A stretch of DNA of 11,139 nt, from NCBI GenBank assembly GCA_038316355.1, contig JBBQAO010000104.1, positions 1-11,139 of the forward strand, read 5' to 3'. Made by a program: the position numbers and the translations under genes. The notes below the pieces were generated by a model, which saw nothing but the letters and a program-made list of their open reading frames with translations, ran no database searches and was not told the origin of the DNA. Below are positions 5,456 through 11,139 of this stretch, in pieces; position 1 is the stretch's first letter; every line of letters starts with the position of its first letter. The DNA comes from Ga0077527 sp038316355 (GTDB lineage Bacteria; Pseudomonadota; Gammaproteobacteria; Burkholderiales; SG8-41).

Positions 5456-6658
5456 ATGACCACCGACTACAGCGCAGTCACTCTCAGCGGCGGGAACTTC
5501 CAGTGGGACGACCCGCTGCTGCTGGAAACGCAGCTCACCGACGAAGAAAAAATGATCCGCGACACTGCGCGCCAGTATGCGCAGGAAAAACTCGCACCAC
5601 GCATCCGCGACTGGAACCGCAACGAAACCTTCGACCGTGTGGTAATGCGCGAAATGGGCGAGCTCGGTTTCCTCGGCGCACCGCTGGAAGGTTACGGCTG
5701 CGCCGGCATCGGTTATGTCGCCTACGGACTGATCATGCGCGAACTGGAGCGTGTCGACACCGCCTTTCGCTCGGCGGTCGGCGTGCAGAGCGGCCTTGCG
5801 ATGACGCCGATCTACGCCTATGGCACCGAAGAACAAAGACAAAAATACCTGCCGAAAATGGTCACCGGAGAACTGCTCGGCTGTTTCGGCCTCACCGAAC
5901 CCGACCATGGCTCCGATCCCGGCAGCATGAAAACCCGCGCACGCACGGTTGAAGGCGGTTACCGGCTGAATGGCACCAAGCTGTGGATCACCCACGCGCC
6001 GATCGCCGACATCATGATCGTCTGGGCCAAGGACGACGGCGGCGTGATCCGCGGCTTTATTCTCGAGCGCGGCATGGAAGGTTTGTCCACACGCAAAATC
6101 GAAGGCAAGTTTTCGGTGCGCGCCTCGCCCACCGGTGAAATCGCCATGGACAACGTTTTTGTGCCGGAAGCCAACCTGCTGCCGAATGTGTCAGGACTCA
6201 AAGGCCCCTTTGGCTGTCTCAACAACGCGCGTTTCGTGATCTGCTGGGGCGCGCTGGGCGCGGCGGAGGCCTGCTGGCACACCGCGCGCCAGTACACCAT
6301 GGATCGCAAGCAGTTCGGCCGTCCGCTCGCCGCGAACCAGATCATTCAAAAGAAACTCGCCGACATGCAATCGGAAATCGCGCTGGGACTGCTCGCCTGC
6401 CTGCATGTCAGCCGGCTGCGCGATCAGGGACTGGCAACACCGGAAATGGTGTCGCTGCTCAAACGCAATTCCGCCGGCAAGGCGCTGGACATCGCGCGCA
6501 CTGCACGCGACATGCTCGGCGGCAACGGCATCTCCGACGAATATCCGGTGATCCGGCACATGCTGAACCTCGAAACCGTCAATACGCTGGAAGGCACGCA
6601 TGACATCCATGCGCTGGTGCTGGGGCGCGCGCAGACCGGCCTTTCTGCATTTAACTGA
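5456..6658 (+). CDS. Acyl-CoA dehydrogenase, glutaryl-CoA dehydrogenase-like, with an atypical residue before the catalytic Glu
   Basis: The 400-residue FAD enzyme matches glutaryl-CoA dehydrogenase along its length: QWDDPLLLETQLTDEE (16-31), EGYGCAG (78-84), FGLTEPDHGSDP (144-155), GKFSVRAS (217-224), FGCLNNAR (252-259), LGGNGISDEY (354-363) and EGTHDIHAL (379-387). E379 is the catalytic base (human Glu370). The residues that hold the distal carboxylate in the human enzyme are present: E98 and R105-S106 (human Glu87 and Arg94-Ser95) and T179 (Thr170). However, the residue before the catalytic Glu is L378, not the Tyr of decarboxylating enzymes. A dicarboxylyl-CoA substrate is likely, but the decarboxylation outcome is uncertain. 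Electrons would pass to ETF in the cytoplasm. The start is set by homology to the family's N-terminus, as the Shine-Dalgarno is weak. It lies 25 bases after the hydrolase gene. Confidence 0.9.
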   Translation: MTTDYSAVTLSGGNFQWDDPLLLETQLTDEEKMIRDTARQYAQEKLAPRIRDWNRNETFDRVVMREMGELGFLGAPLEGYGCAGIGYVAYGLIMRELERVDTAFRSAVGVQSGLAMTPIYAYGTEEQRQKYLPKMVTGELLGCFGLTEPDHGSDPGSMKTRARTVEGGYRLNGTKLWITHAPIADIMIVWAKDDGGVIRGFILERGMEGLSTRKIEGKFSVRASPTGEIAMDNVFVPEANLLPNVSGLKGPFGCLNNARFVICWGALGAAEACWHTARQYTMDRKQFGRPLAANQIIQKKLADMQSEIALGLLACLHVSRLRDQGLATPEMVSLLKRNSAGKALDIARTARDMLGGNGISDEYPVIRHMLNLETVNTLEGTHDIHALVLGRAQTGLSAFN

Positions 6659-6666
6659 AACCGTTC

Positions 6667-7785
6667 GTGGCTGAAGCGCTGAAAAACAGTTACGGGCCGG
6701 ATATCCCGAAACGCATCGCCGACATGATCGTACATGTGCATCCGGCGTTCCCGAAGGCGGCTTTCCTGCGCGACGCGCTCGCCGGTTACGCAGCACTGGA
6801 ACTGATGCCGCGCGGCCGGCACATCGCACAGGCACTGTGTGCCCACCTGCCGCAGAATGTGCCCGCTGCGCTGGAAATTCTGCTCGCTTCACTTGATGCG
6901 CCGGACGCTAACCGCAGCGGACCACTTGCCTCCTTCCTGTTCATGCCGCACACGGTGTATGTCGCCAACTATGCGCTGGAACATTTTGAAGCCGCGATGC
7001 GTGTGCAACATGCACTGACCCAGCGTTTCACCGCCGAATTCAGCATCCGGCCCTTCATTGAAAAATATCCGGAGCCTGCGCTGGCGCGATTACGCTAGTG
7101 GACCCGCGATCCCAGCCCGCATGTGCGGCGCCTGGTTTCCGAGGGCACACGCCCACGCCTGCCTTGGGCGCCGCGCCTGCGCGCCCTTCAGCGTAATCCG
7201 CGCCCGGCACTCGAACTGCTGGAATTGCTGAAAGACGATCCAGAGTTGTACGTGCGGCGCTCGGTGGCCAACCACCTCAACGATATCGGCAAGGATCATC
7301 CCGAACTGCTGGCCGCTATTGCCAAGCGTTGGCTGAAAAACGCGAGCCCGGAACGCGCATGGATCGTACGCCATGCATTACGTTCTGCGATCAAACGCGG
7401 TGATGCCGGCGCGCTGGCGGTTTCGGGATTCGGCGGCAAAGCCGAAGTTGCGGTGTGCAAAGCTGCGATCACCCCGACACCCGTACGAATCGGCGGCAAG
7501 GTGAAAATTGCTTTTGATCTGGTCAATAAACAATCGCGAAGCCAGCGCGTTCTCGCTGACCTGCGGGTGCATTACATAAAAGCCAAGGGCAAAACCGGAT
7601 CCAAGGTGTTCAAACTTAAAACCGTCGAGCTCGCGGCGAAGGCCACCCTGCATTTCGATAAAAACCTGTCGCTGGCTGACCTCACCACACGCCGCCATTA
7701 CCCCGGCAAACACCGGGTCGAAGTGCTGCTCAACGGACGTGCGGTATCGCTGGGCGAATTTGTGCTGACCAACACCAGCCGCTAA
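6667..7785 (+). pseudogene. AlkC-like DNA alkylation-repair glycosylase gene interrupted by one in-frame TAG
   Basis: One reading frame runs from a GTG at 6667 to the TAA at 7783-7785, broken only by a TAG at 7096-7098 (codon 144). Both sides continue the same family: before the stop, LKNSYG, a HEAT-like helical region and FSIRPFIEKYPEPALARLR; after it, WTRDPSPHVRRLVSEG, PRLPWAPRL, DDPELYVRRSVANHLNDI and ERAWIVRHALR, as in DNA alkylation repeat proteins. From about residue 262 a beta-rich domain follows, matching the Ig-like C-terminal domain of AlkC. AlkC glycosylases remove cationic alkylated bases such as 3-methyladenine. The TAG replaces a residue between the helices and could have arisen from GAG or CAG by one change, or be a sequencing error. 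If real, it separates the repeat core. It starts 8 bases after the dehydrogenase gene with no clear Shine-Dalgarno and would close the operon. Confidence 0.82.
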
Positions 7786-8351
7786 GCGCCCGCTGCCCCG
7801 TCAGCTTTTCCGACCTTCGCACGTTCGCGCCAGCGCCTGACCAGCCGGCTCAGCACAACAGTCAGCACAAACGCCGGAAACACCGCGACCAGCGCCGACG
7901 TCGGGCCCCAGATCCGGAACGACTCCGGCACGACTTTCGTGCCATCCGTGACATACGCGGCATAGATCACGTAATCATCGTCGGTGACTTTGACATTCAC
8001 CCGCTGCCGGCCATCCGCTGTGGCAATGGCGCTGAAACGCACATCCGGTTCGTAACCGCCGATCACGGGTTCGACGAACCCGCCTTCCGACACCGGCAGG
8101 CGCAGATTCCAGACTGGTGGCGGCGGATCCTTGCGCGTGAACTGCTGCCAGCGCAACAACTCATACTCTGGCGCAGCGGTCGGTGACGCCGCCAGGTGCG
8201 CCGCCACCAGCGGGAACAGGCTGCTGGGCGTATCGCCTGCGACATAACGTTCGGCCGTGAAATACGTTGCTCCCAGCGACAGCAGTACGACCAGTACAAA
8301 AAAAGTTGCCAGTTGCAGTACAAAAGTGCCGGTGCGAATCAGGAAGCGCAT
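7782..8351 (-). CDS. Small membrane protein of unknown function with two transmembrane helices
   Basis: The 189-residue product is not recognised as a named family. The ATG (8351-8349) has a GGAG on the minus strand at 8360-8357, 5 bases upstream. A hydrophobic helix covers about residues 8-30 and a second about 149-170, followed by the basic RLVRRWRER tail. Basic residues at both ends predict both termini in the cytoplasm and a roughly 118-residue periplasmic domain, rich in beta-type sequence (WNLRLPVSEGGFVEPV, FSAIATADGRQRVNVKV, DDDYVIYAAYV). Its stop TAG (7784-7782) overlaps the TAA of the alkC-like gene in a tail-to-tail CTAA. It seems to be a single-gene unit separate from the catabolic operon. 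Function is unknown. Confidence 0.75.
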   Translation of the reverse strand: MRFLIRTGTFVLQLATFFVLVVLLSLGATYFTAERYVAGDTPSSLFPLVAAHLAASPTAAPEYELLRWQQFTRKDPPPPVWNLRLPVSEGGFVEPVIGGYEPDVRFSAIATADGRQRVNVKVTDDDYVIYAAYVTDGTKVVPESFRIWGPTSALVAVFPAFVLTVVLSRLVRRWRERAKVGKADGAAGA

Positions 8352-8518
8352 GAATGCTCCATCGGTGATATCAACATCAGCCTAATGTAATCCTTCCGGC
8401 TCCGGCGCGACACCCGACGCATCGGCCACCCATTACGCGTAGACTGAAAACATGCGGCTCACCGCCGCTGTCCCGCTGCCAGTCCCGGCGGCCCCGACTT
8501 CACCCGCGGGAGCATGGT

Positions 8519-9181
8519 TTGCCAGACTACGAAGTCGAAACCGTCACCCTCCACGTCGGAGACAGCGATTTCCGCATCCGCGCCCTGCTCAACAAGCAGC
8601 AGTTTTCCGATCCTGACGGCGCAGCAGAACGCGCCGGCGTGTCCCCGGCGTCATGGCCACTATTCGGCGTGGTGTGGCCCGCGGGCCTGGCTCTGGCCGA
8701 GGCCATGAGCCGGTTTCCGATCGCCGGCAAAAACATCCTCGAACTCGGCTGCGGCATCGGCCTGACCAGCCTGGTGCTTGCACGCCGCGGCGCCACCATC
8801 ACCGCTTGCGACCACCATCCGCTGGCCGAAGATTTCCTGCGCCAGAATGCCGAACTGAACGGACTCACGCCGATCAATTTCCTCAACGCACCCTGGCTGG
8901 GCCCCAATCCGCTGCTGGGCCGTTACGACCTGATCATCGGCAGCGACCTGTTGTATGAGCCCGACCATGCCGTGCTGCTCGCGAGCTTCATCAATCATCA
9001 CGCCAACCCCGCCGCACAAGTACTGATCGCCGATCCGGGACGGGGTTACGTCAGTGCGTTCAGCGCACTGCTGGCGACGCAGGGTTATATGCGCACCGCG
9101 CAGCCGATGCCGATGCCGGCGTCGGTGGGCATGCCAGCGTCGCGCGGACAGTTGTACAGTTACCTGCGCAGCGCCGCCTGA
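8519..9181 (+). CDS. Class I SAM-dependent methyltransferase, family-16 (lysine methyltransferase)-like, TTG start
   Basis: The 220-residue protein has a Rossmann methyltransferase core. ILELGCGIG (73-81) is the SAM glycine loop, D98 in ITACDHHP is the expected ribose-binding acidic residue, and YDLIIGSDLLYEPDH (136-150) contains DLLY (143-146). That DxxY after the fourth strand, with an upstream SWPLFGVVWPAGLALAE (45-61), is characteristic of methyltransferase family 16, which includes protein-lysine methyltransferases such as ETF-beta and VCP methyltransferases. The TTG start is chosen because GGGAG (8508-8512) lies 6 bases before it. The nearby ATG at 8514 is in another frame, only one base from that site, and leads to a spurious reading. 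The substrate is unknown. It is monocistronic and divergent from the preceding membrane-protein gene across a 167-base gap in which no clear promoter was recognised. Confidence 0.82.
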   Translation: MPDYEVETVTLHVGDSDFRIRALLNKQQFSDPDGAAERAGVSPASWPLFGVVWPAGLALAEAMSRFPIAGKNILELGCGIGLTSLVLARRGATITACDHHPLAEDFLRQNAELNGLTPINFLNAPWLGPNPLLGRYDLIIGSDLLYEPDHAVLLASFINHHANPAAQVLIADPGRGYVSAFSALLATQGYMRTAQPMPMPASVGMPASRGQLYSYLRSAA

Positions 9182-9195
9182 GTCGCCATGCCTGC

Positions 9196-9221
9196 GAGCC
9201 GTCATAAAAAAATCGCGGCTC
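9196..9221. repeat. Inverted repeat between convergent genes, possible weak terminator
   Basis: GAGCCG (9196-9201) and CGGCTC (9216-9221) form a 6-base inverted repeat. The 14-base loop between them holds seven A on the plus strand, or seven T on the minus strand. It lies in the 58-base gap between the convergent methyltransferase and HD-domain genes, where a terminator is expected. The T-run falls in the loop rather than after a stem, so a standard intrinsic terminator is not shown. Confidence 0.3.
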
Positions 9222-9239
9222 TGCTCTCCGGTTTCCGGC

Positions 9240-10166
9240 TCAGGGAATAACCAGCGTACTGGGCGTGACGCGGCGCAATTGACTGCGTCCGGACGCGCTG
9301 GTCGCGGCCTCAGCATGCGCGGCGTTCTTGTCCATTTCCAGGATGTACAGATTCTCGCCGCCAAAGTGCGTTTCAGCGTAGCGATATGCCTGGTGCAGTT
9401 TCTCGTTGAGGCGTTTCATTGCGTTCACGTAAAATGCCGGGGTTTTGCTCAGCAGATCCTTGCCGTCCTTGTAGATGACCTTGATCTGTCCGTCGGGCAT
9501 TTTGCGACGGGCGATGCCGCCAAGCACAAACTCCGGATAAAGCCGGTCATGGCATTTTTCAAGGTAACAGCGGTCAGACATCTGCGCGATGATGTCGGCG
9601 GTGCCGAGAATCTCGCCGAGCCGCCGCAACACCGGATCATCCATCTTGATGGTATCGGCATCGCGCTCATAGCCGGTAAAGTGCACCAGCACCGAGGCGT
9701 CGGCCGCATACTTTTTCAGCCCGATCCGGGGCAGATAAGTCCGCAGAAACTTTGCACCGCGCCCGACATGGGTCAGCGTGTACTCTGCGCCATGTTGGTG
9801 TTTGTGATCGTTGCGGCGCCGCAAGTAGCCGAAGTCGTGAAACAACGCAATGACAATGCCGACATTGAACAGCTCCGGCGACAGTGGTGAGCCTGCTTTC
9901 GGATCGCGCTGATACCCGTTGAGCAGCCGCGCCATCGCCAGCGTCACATCCAGCACATGCTGGATATCGTGGTACTCGGTGTCGCAGGGGTGGTAATCCG
10001 GATGTTTGCCGTGATACATCAGCGACAGGTCTTCGAATGCCCGCTGCAACGGCCGCGAGCTCCCGTTCGGATACAGTTCGCCGAACAAGCCGACGATATG
10101 GTCACAAACTTCGATCGGGTCGGTGGTGCGTATCTTGTCGGTAATGTCGAAATCGCTGCGACGCAT
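9240..10166 (-). CDS. HD-domain metal-dependent phosphohydrolase
   Basis: The 308-residue protein carries an HD-superfamily core. YHDIQHVLDV (65-74) gives H66 and H70, ALFHDFGY (107-114) gives the H110-D111 pair, and LGTADI (187-192) gives D191, a plausible set of metal ligands. H162 in VHFTGY may add to a second metal. The YH-three residues-H-two residues-DV spacing resembles class I 3',5'-cyclic nucleotide phosphodiesterases, but the HD segment diverges from their HDxxHPGxxN signature, so the substrate is open. No signal peptide or membrane helix was seen, so it should be cytoplasmic. The ATG is fixed by a TAA in frame three bases upstream (minus strand, 10172-10170). An AGGAGG Shine-Dalgarno (10184-10179) lies 12 bases away, longer than usual. 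It is a single gene, divergent from the GlcG-like gene. Confidence 0.8.
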   Translation of the reverse strand: MRRSDFDITDKIRTTDPIEVCDHIVGLFGELYPNGSSRPLQRAFEDLSLMYHGKHPDYHPCDTEYHDIQHVLDVTLAMARLLNGYQRDPKAGSPLSPELFNVGIVIALFHDFGYLRRRNDHKHQHGAEYTLTHVGRGAKFLRTYLPRIGLKKYAADASVLVHFTGYERDADTIKMDDPVLRRLGEILGTADIIAQMSDRCYLEKCHDRLYPEFVLGGIARRKMPDGQIKVIYKDGKDLLSKTPAFYVNAMKRLNEKLHQAYRYAETHFGGENLYILEMDKNAAHAEAATSASGRSQLRRVTPSTLVIP

Positions 10167-10178
10167 GACTTATGTTTT

Positions 10179-10184
10179 CCTCCT
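10179..10184 (-). promoter_or_regulatory. Perfect but distant Shine-Dalgarno of the HD-domain gene
   Basis: On the minus strand AGGAGG precedes the start codon by 12 bases rather than the usual 5-9. No alternative in-frame start is possible between them because of a TAA at 10172-10170, so the spacing is real if the ATG is correct. Confidence 0.55.
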
Positions 10185-10208
10185 TTTCTGGCAGTTTATC
10201 AATCCGCA

Positions 10209-10223
10209 CGTGATCATGTCACG
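10209..10223. promoter_or_regulatory. Inverted repeat in a divergent promoter region, candidate operator
   Basis: CGTGA, TCATG, TCACG forms a perfect 5-base inverted repeat around a 5-base centre, in the 139-base gap between the HD-domain gene and the GlcG-like gene. Position and size fit a regulator binding site acting on one or both genes. The 5-base spacer differs from the 6-base spacer of CRP-type sites. No regulator gene is adjacent, so the binding protein is unknown. Confidence 0.3.
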
Positions 10224-10305
10224 CGCAGTTTCAGCGGTATGCCGCAAGGCTCGCCGTACAGGTATAAACAGCTTTCAGTTTAGATTGATTCCAAGGAGAA
10301 CGCCG

Positions 10306-10722
10306 ATGTCCGACAAATCCCCCCTCCCCTTCGTCAAAGTCCAGGCAGCAATGACCGCCATGACCGACAAGGCCATGCAAACCCCGGACGACGTGGTCGC
10401 CATTGCCATTGTCGACAGTACCGGCAACCTGCTCGCCTACGCCCAGACCGGGGCCCTGCGTCTGTTCAGCCGTCGCCATGCCATCCGCAAGGCCTACACC
10501 GCGGCAATCATGGCCACTGATACGGGCGAGAATGGAAAAAAACTGAAGGAACAGGGGCGCAGCATCAGTGAAATGGGCGACTCCCAGCTGACGGGTATGC
10601 AGGGCGGCGTAGTGATCATGCGCGACGGTGCCATCCTGGGCGGCATCGGTGTTGGCGGTTACAACGGCGGCCATCTCGATGAAGCGCTGGCGCGGGTGGG
10701 GCTGGAGATGTTGCTGCGCTAA
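10306..10722 (+). CDS. GlcG/HbpS-family protein
   Basis: The 138-residue product is set by an AAGGAG (10293-10298) 7 bases before the ATG. Open frame continues upstream to 10123, but those extra residues are unlike the family. It shows the GlcG/HbpS pattern: VVAIAIVDSTGNLLAYAQT (30-48), then the RRHAIRKAYTAAIMA helix (56-70), GGVVIMRDGAILGGIGVGG (100-118), and a closing DEALARVGLEML (125-136). Proteins of this family are small and oligomeric. Some bind haem or corrinoids, and GlcG is named from the glycolate oxidase locus; the biochemical role is often unclear. No signal peptide is visible, so it is probably cytoplasmic. The Bug protein gene begins 121 bases downstream and seems to have its own promoter, so whether they are co-transcribed is open. 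A TATAAA at 10263-10268 could be its -10 element, without a good -35. Confidence 0.82.
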   Translation: MSDKSPLPFVKVQAAMTAMTDKAMQTPDDVVAIAIVDSTGNLLAYAQTGALRLFSRRHAIRKAYTAAIMATDTGENGKKLKEQGRSISEMGDSQLTGMQGGVVIMRDGAILGGIGVGGYNGGHLDEALARVGLEMLLR

Positions 10723-10796
10723 AACGCTGCGCCATGACCCTGCAAACCACGCTTATAACGCCAGGCCATGGGAACCAAAACAACACCCCGCGTGGC

Positions 10797-10802
10797 TATA
10801 AT
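10797..10802 (+). promoter_or_regulatory. Consensus -10 element upstream of the second Bug gene
   Basis: A perfect TATAAT lies 41 bases before the Bug start codon, in the 121-base gap after the GlcG-like gene. No recognisable TTGACA lies 16-18 bases upstream, so it may depend on an activator or another feature. It suggests the Bug gene can be transcribed on its own. Confidence 0.42.
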
Positions 10803-10843
10803 CACCAAAAAAATATAAACCAAAGCTGCCAAAGGAGGATTTG

Positions 10844-11139
10844 ATGAAATCCATAGTGCTGCTCGCCGCCGCGCTGCTTACCGTGATCACCGCGCAGGCC
10901 CAGAACTTTCCCACCCGGCCGATCCGCATCGTCGTGCCCTTTGCCGCGGGCGGCCCCGCCGACATCACCACACGCAATATCGCGCCGCGGCTGACCGAAT
11001 TGCTCGGCCAGTCGATCGTAGTCGACAACCGTGCCGGCGGCAATGGCACCATCGGCGCTGACGCGATGATCCGCTCAGCACCCGACGGCCACACGCTGCT
11101 GATGACCACCGCCAGCGTGACCTCGATCAACATGGTGAC
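10844..11139 (+). CDS. Second Bug-family (TctC-like) solute-binding protein, C-terminus cut by window edge
   Basis: The first 98 codons are present. AAAGGAGG (10831-10838) lies 5 bases before the ATG, a very strong ribosome binding site suited to an abundant periplasmic receptor. Residues 1-20 form a signal peptide ending ITAQAQ. The mature start NFPTRPIRIVVPFAAGGPAD is the classic Bug sequence, followed by LLGQSIVVDNRAGGNGTIGAD and SAPDGHTLLM, the usual first-lobe motifs. The ligand-loop sequence differs from the other Bug protein in this window (AGGPAD against PGGGTD), so the two probably bind different compounds. The rest of the gene and anything downstream lie outside the window. Confidence 0.92.
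   Translation, partial: MKSIVLLAAALLTVITAQAQNFPTRPIRIVVPFAAGGPADITTRNIAPRLTELLGQSIVVDNRAGGNGTIGADAMIRSAPDGHTLLMTTASVTSINMV

Noticed and set aside
7096..7098. TAG recoded as an amino acid across the genome
   Set aside because: The neighbouring membrane-protein gene ends at a TAG (7784-7782), so TAG appears to be a normal stop here; one case cannot support recoding.
8514..8708. ATG at 8514 as a small gene
   Set aside because: The ribosome binding site is one base away, and the frame overlaps the methyltransferase out of phase with no recognisable product.
9054..9890. A 278-codon plus-strand frame overlapping the methyltransferase end and the HD-domain gene
   Set aside because: It spans two well-supported genes on opposite strands and carries no recognisable domain.
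10209..10223. CRP/FNR-type binding site
   Set aside because: The half-sites are spaced 5 bases apart rather than 6 and the outer bases do not match TGTGA/TCACA.

Overview
The window is GC-rich, densely coding DNA typical of a Burkholderiales-type betaproteobacterium. Two tripartite-tricarboxylate (Bug/TctC-like) periplasmic binding proteins, a FadR-type GntR regulator, a serine/alanine-glyoxylate-type aminotransferase and a glutaryl-CoA-dehydrogenase-like flavoprotein all fit that group. The lineage is inferred from gene content only. No rRNA, tRNA, CRISPR array, insertion sequence or integration site was seen, and no gap between genes exceeds 300 bases.

Layout. (1) Positions 1-636, minus strand: a GntR/FCD regulator cut by the left edge. 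(2) Positions 637-834: a divergent control region with two copies of a TTTGTATGCA motif in opposite orientation on either side of an AT-rich stretch. (3) Positions 835-7785, plus strand: seven tightly packed genes that look like one operon. They are a class V aminotransferase, a Bug binding protein, a TIM-barrel sugar-isomerase-like protein, a crotonase, a secreted DUF3530-like alpha/beta hydrolase, a glutaryl-CoA-dehydrogenase-like acyl-CoA dehydrogenase, and an AlkC-like DNA glycosylase gene broken by one in-frame TAG. (4) Positions 7782-8351, minus: a small two-helix membrane protein whose stop codon overlaps that of the alkC-like gene. (5) Positions 8519-9181, plus: a family-16-like methyltransferase with a TTG start. 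(6) Positions 9240-10166, minus: an HD-domain phosphohydrolase. (7) Positions 10306-10722, plus: a small GlcG/HbpS-like protein. (8) Position 10844 to the end, plus: the first 98 codons of a second Bug protein.

How the genes may work together. The GntR protein probably controls both itself and the divergent seven-gene unit. That unit reads as a catabolic module for an unidentified small acid: a periplasmic binding protein, an aminotransferase, an isomerase-like enzyme and acyl-CoA enzymes. Three of the enzymes (TIM-barrel, crotonase, acyl-CoA dehydrogenase) each differ from their well-studied relatives at a position important for activity. The substrate is therefore probably not the one their family names suggest. 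No CoA ligase or transferase, thiolase, or TctA/TctB membrane component lies in the window, so any pathway here is incomplete.
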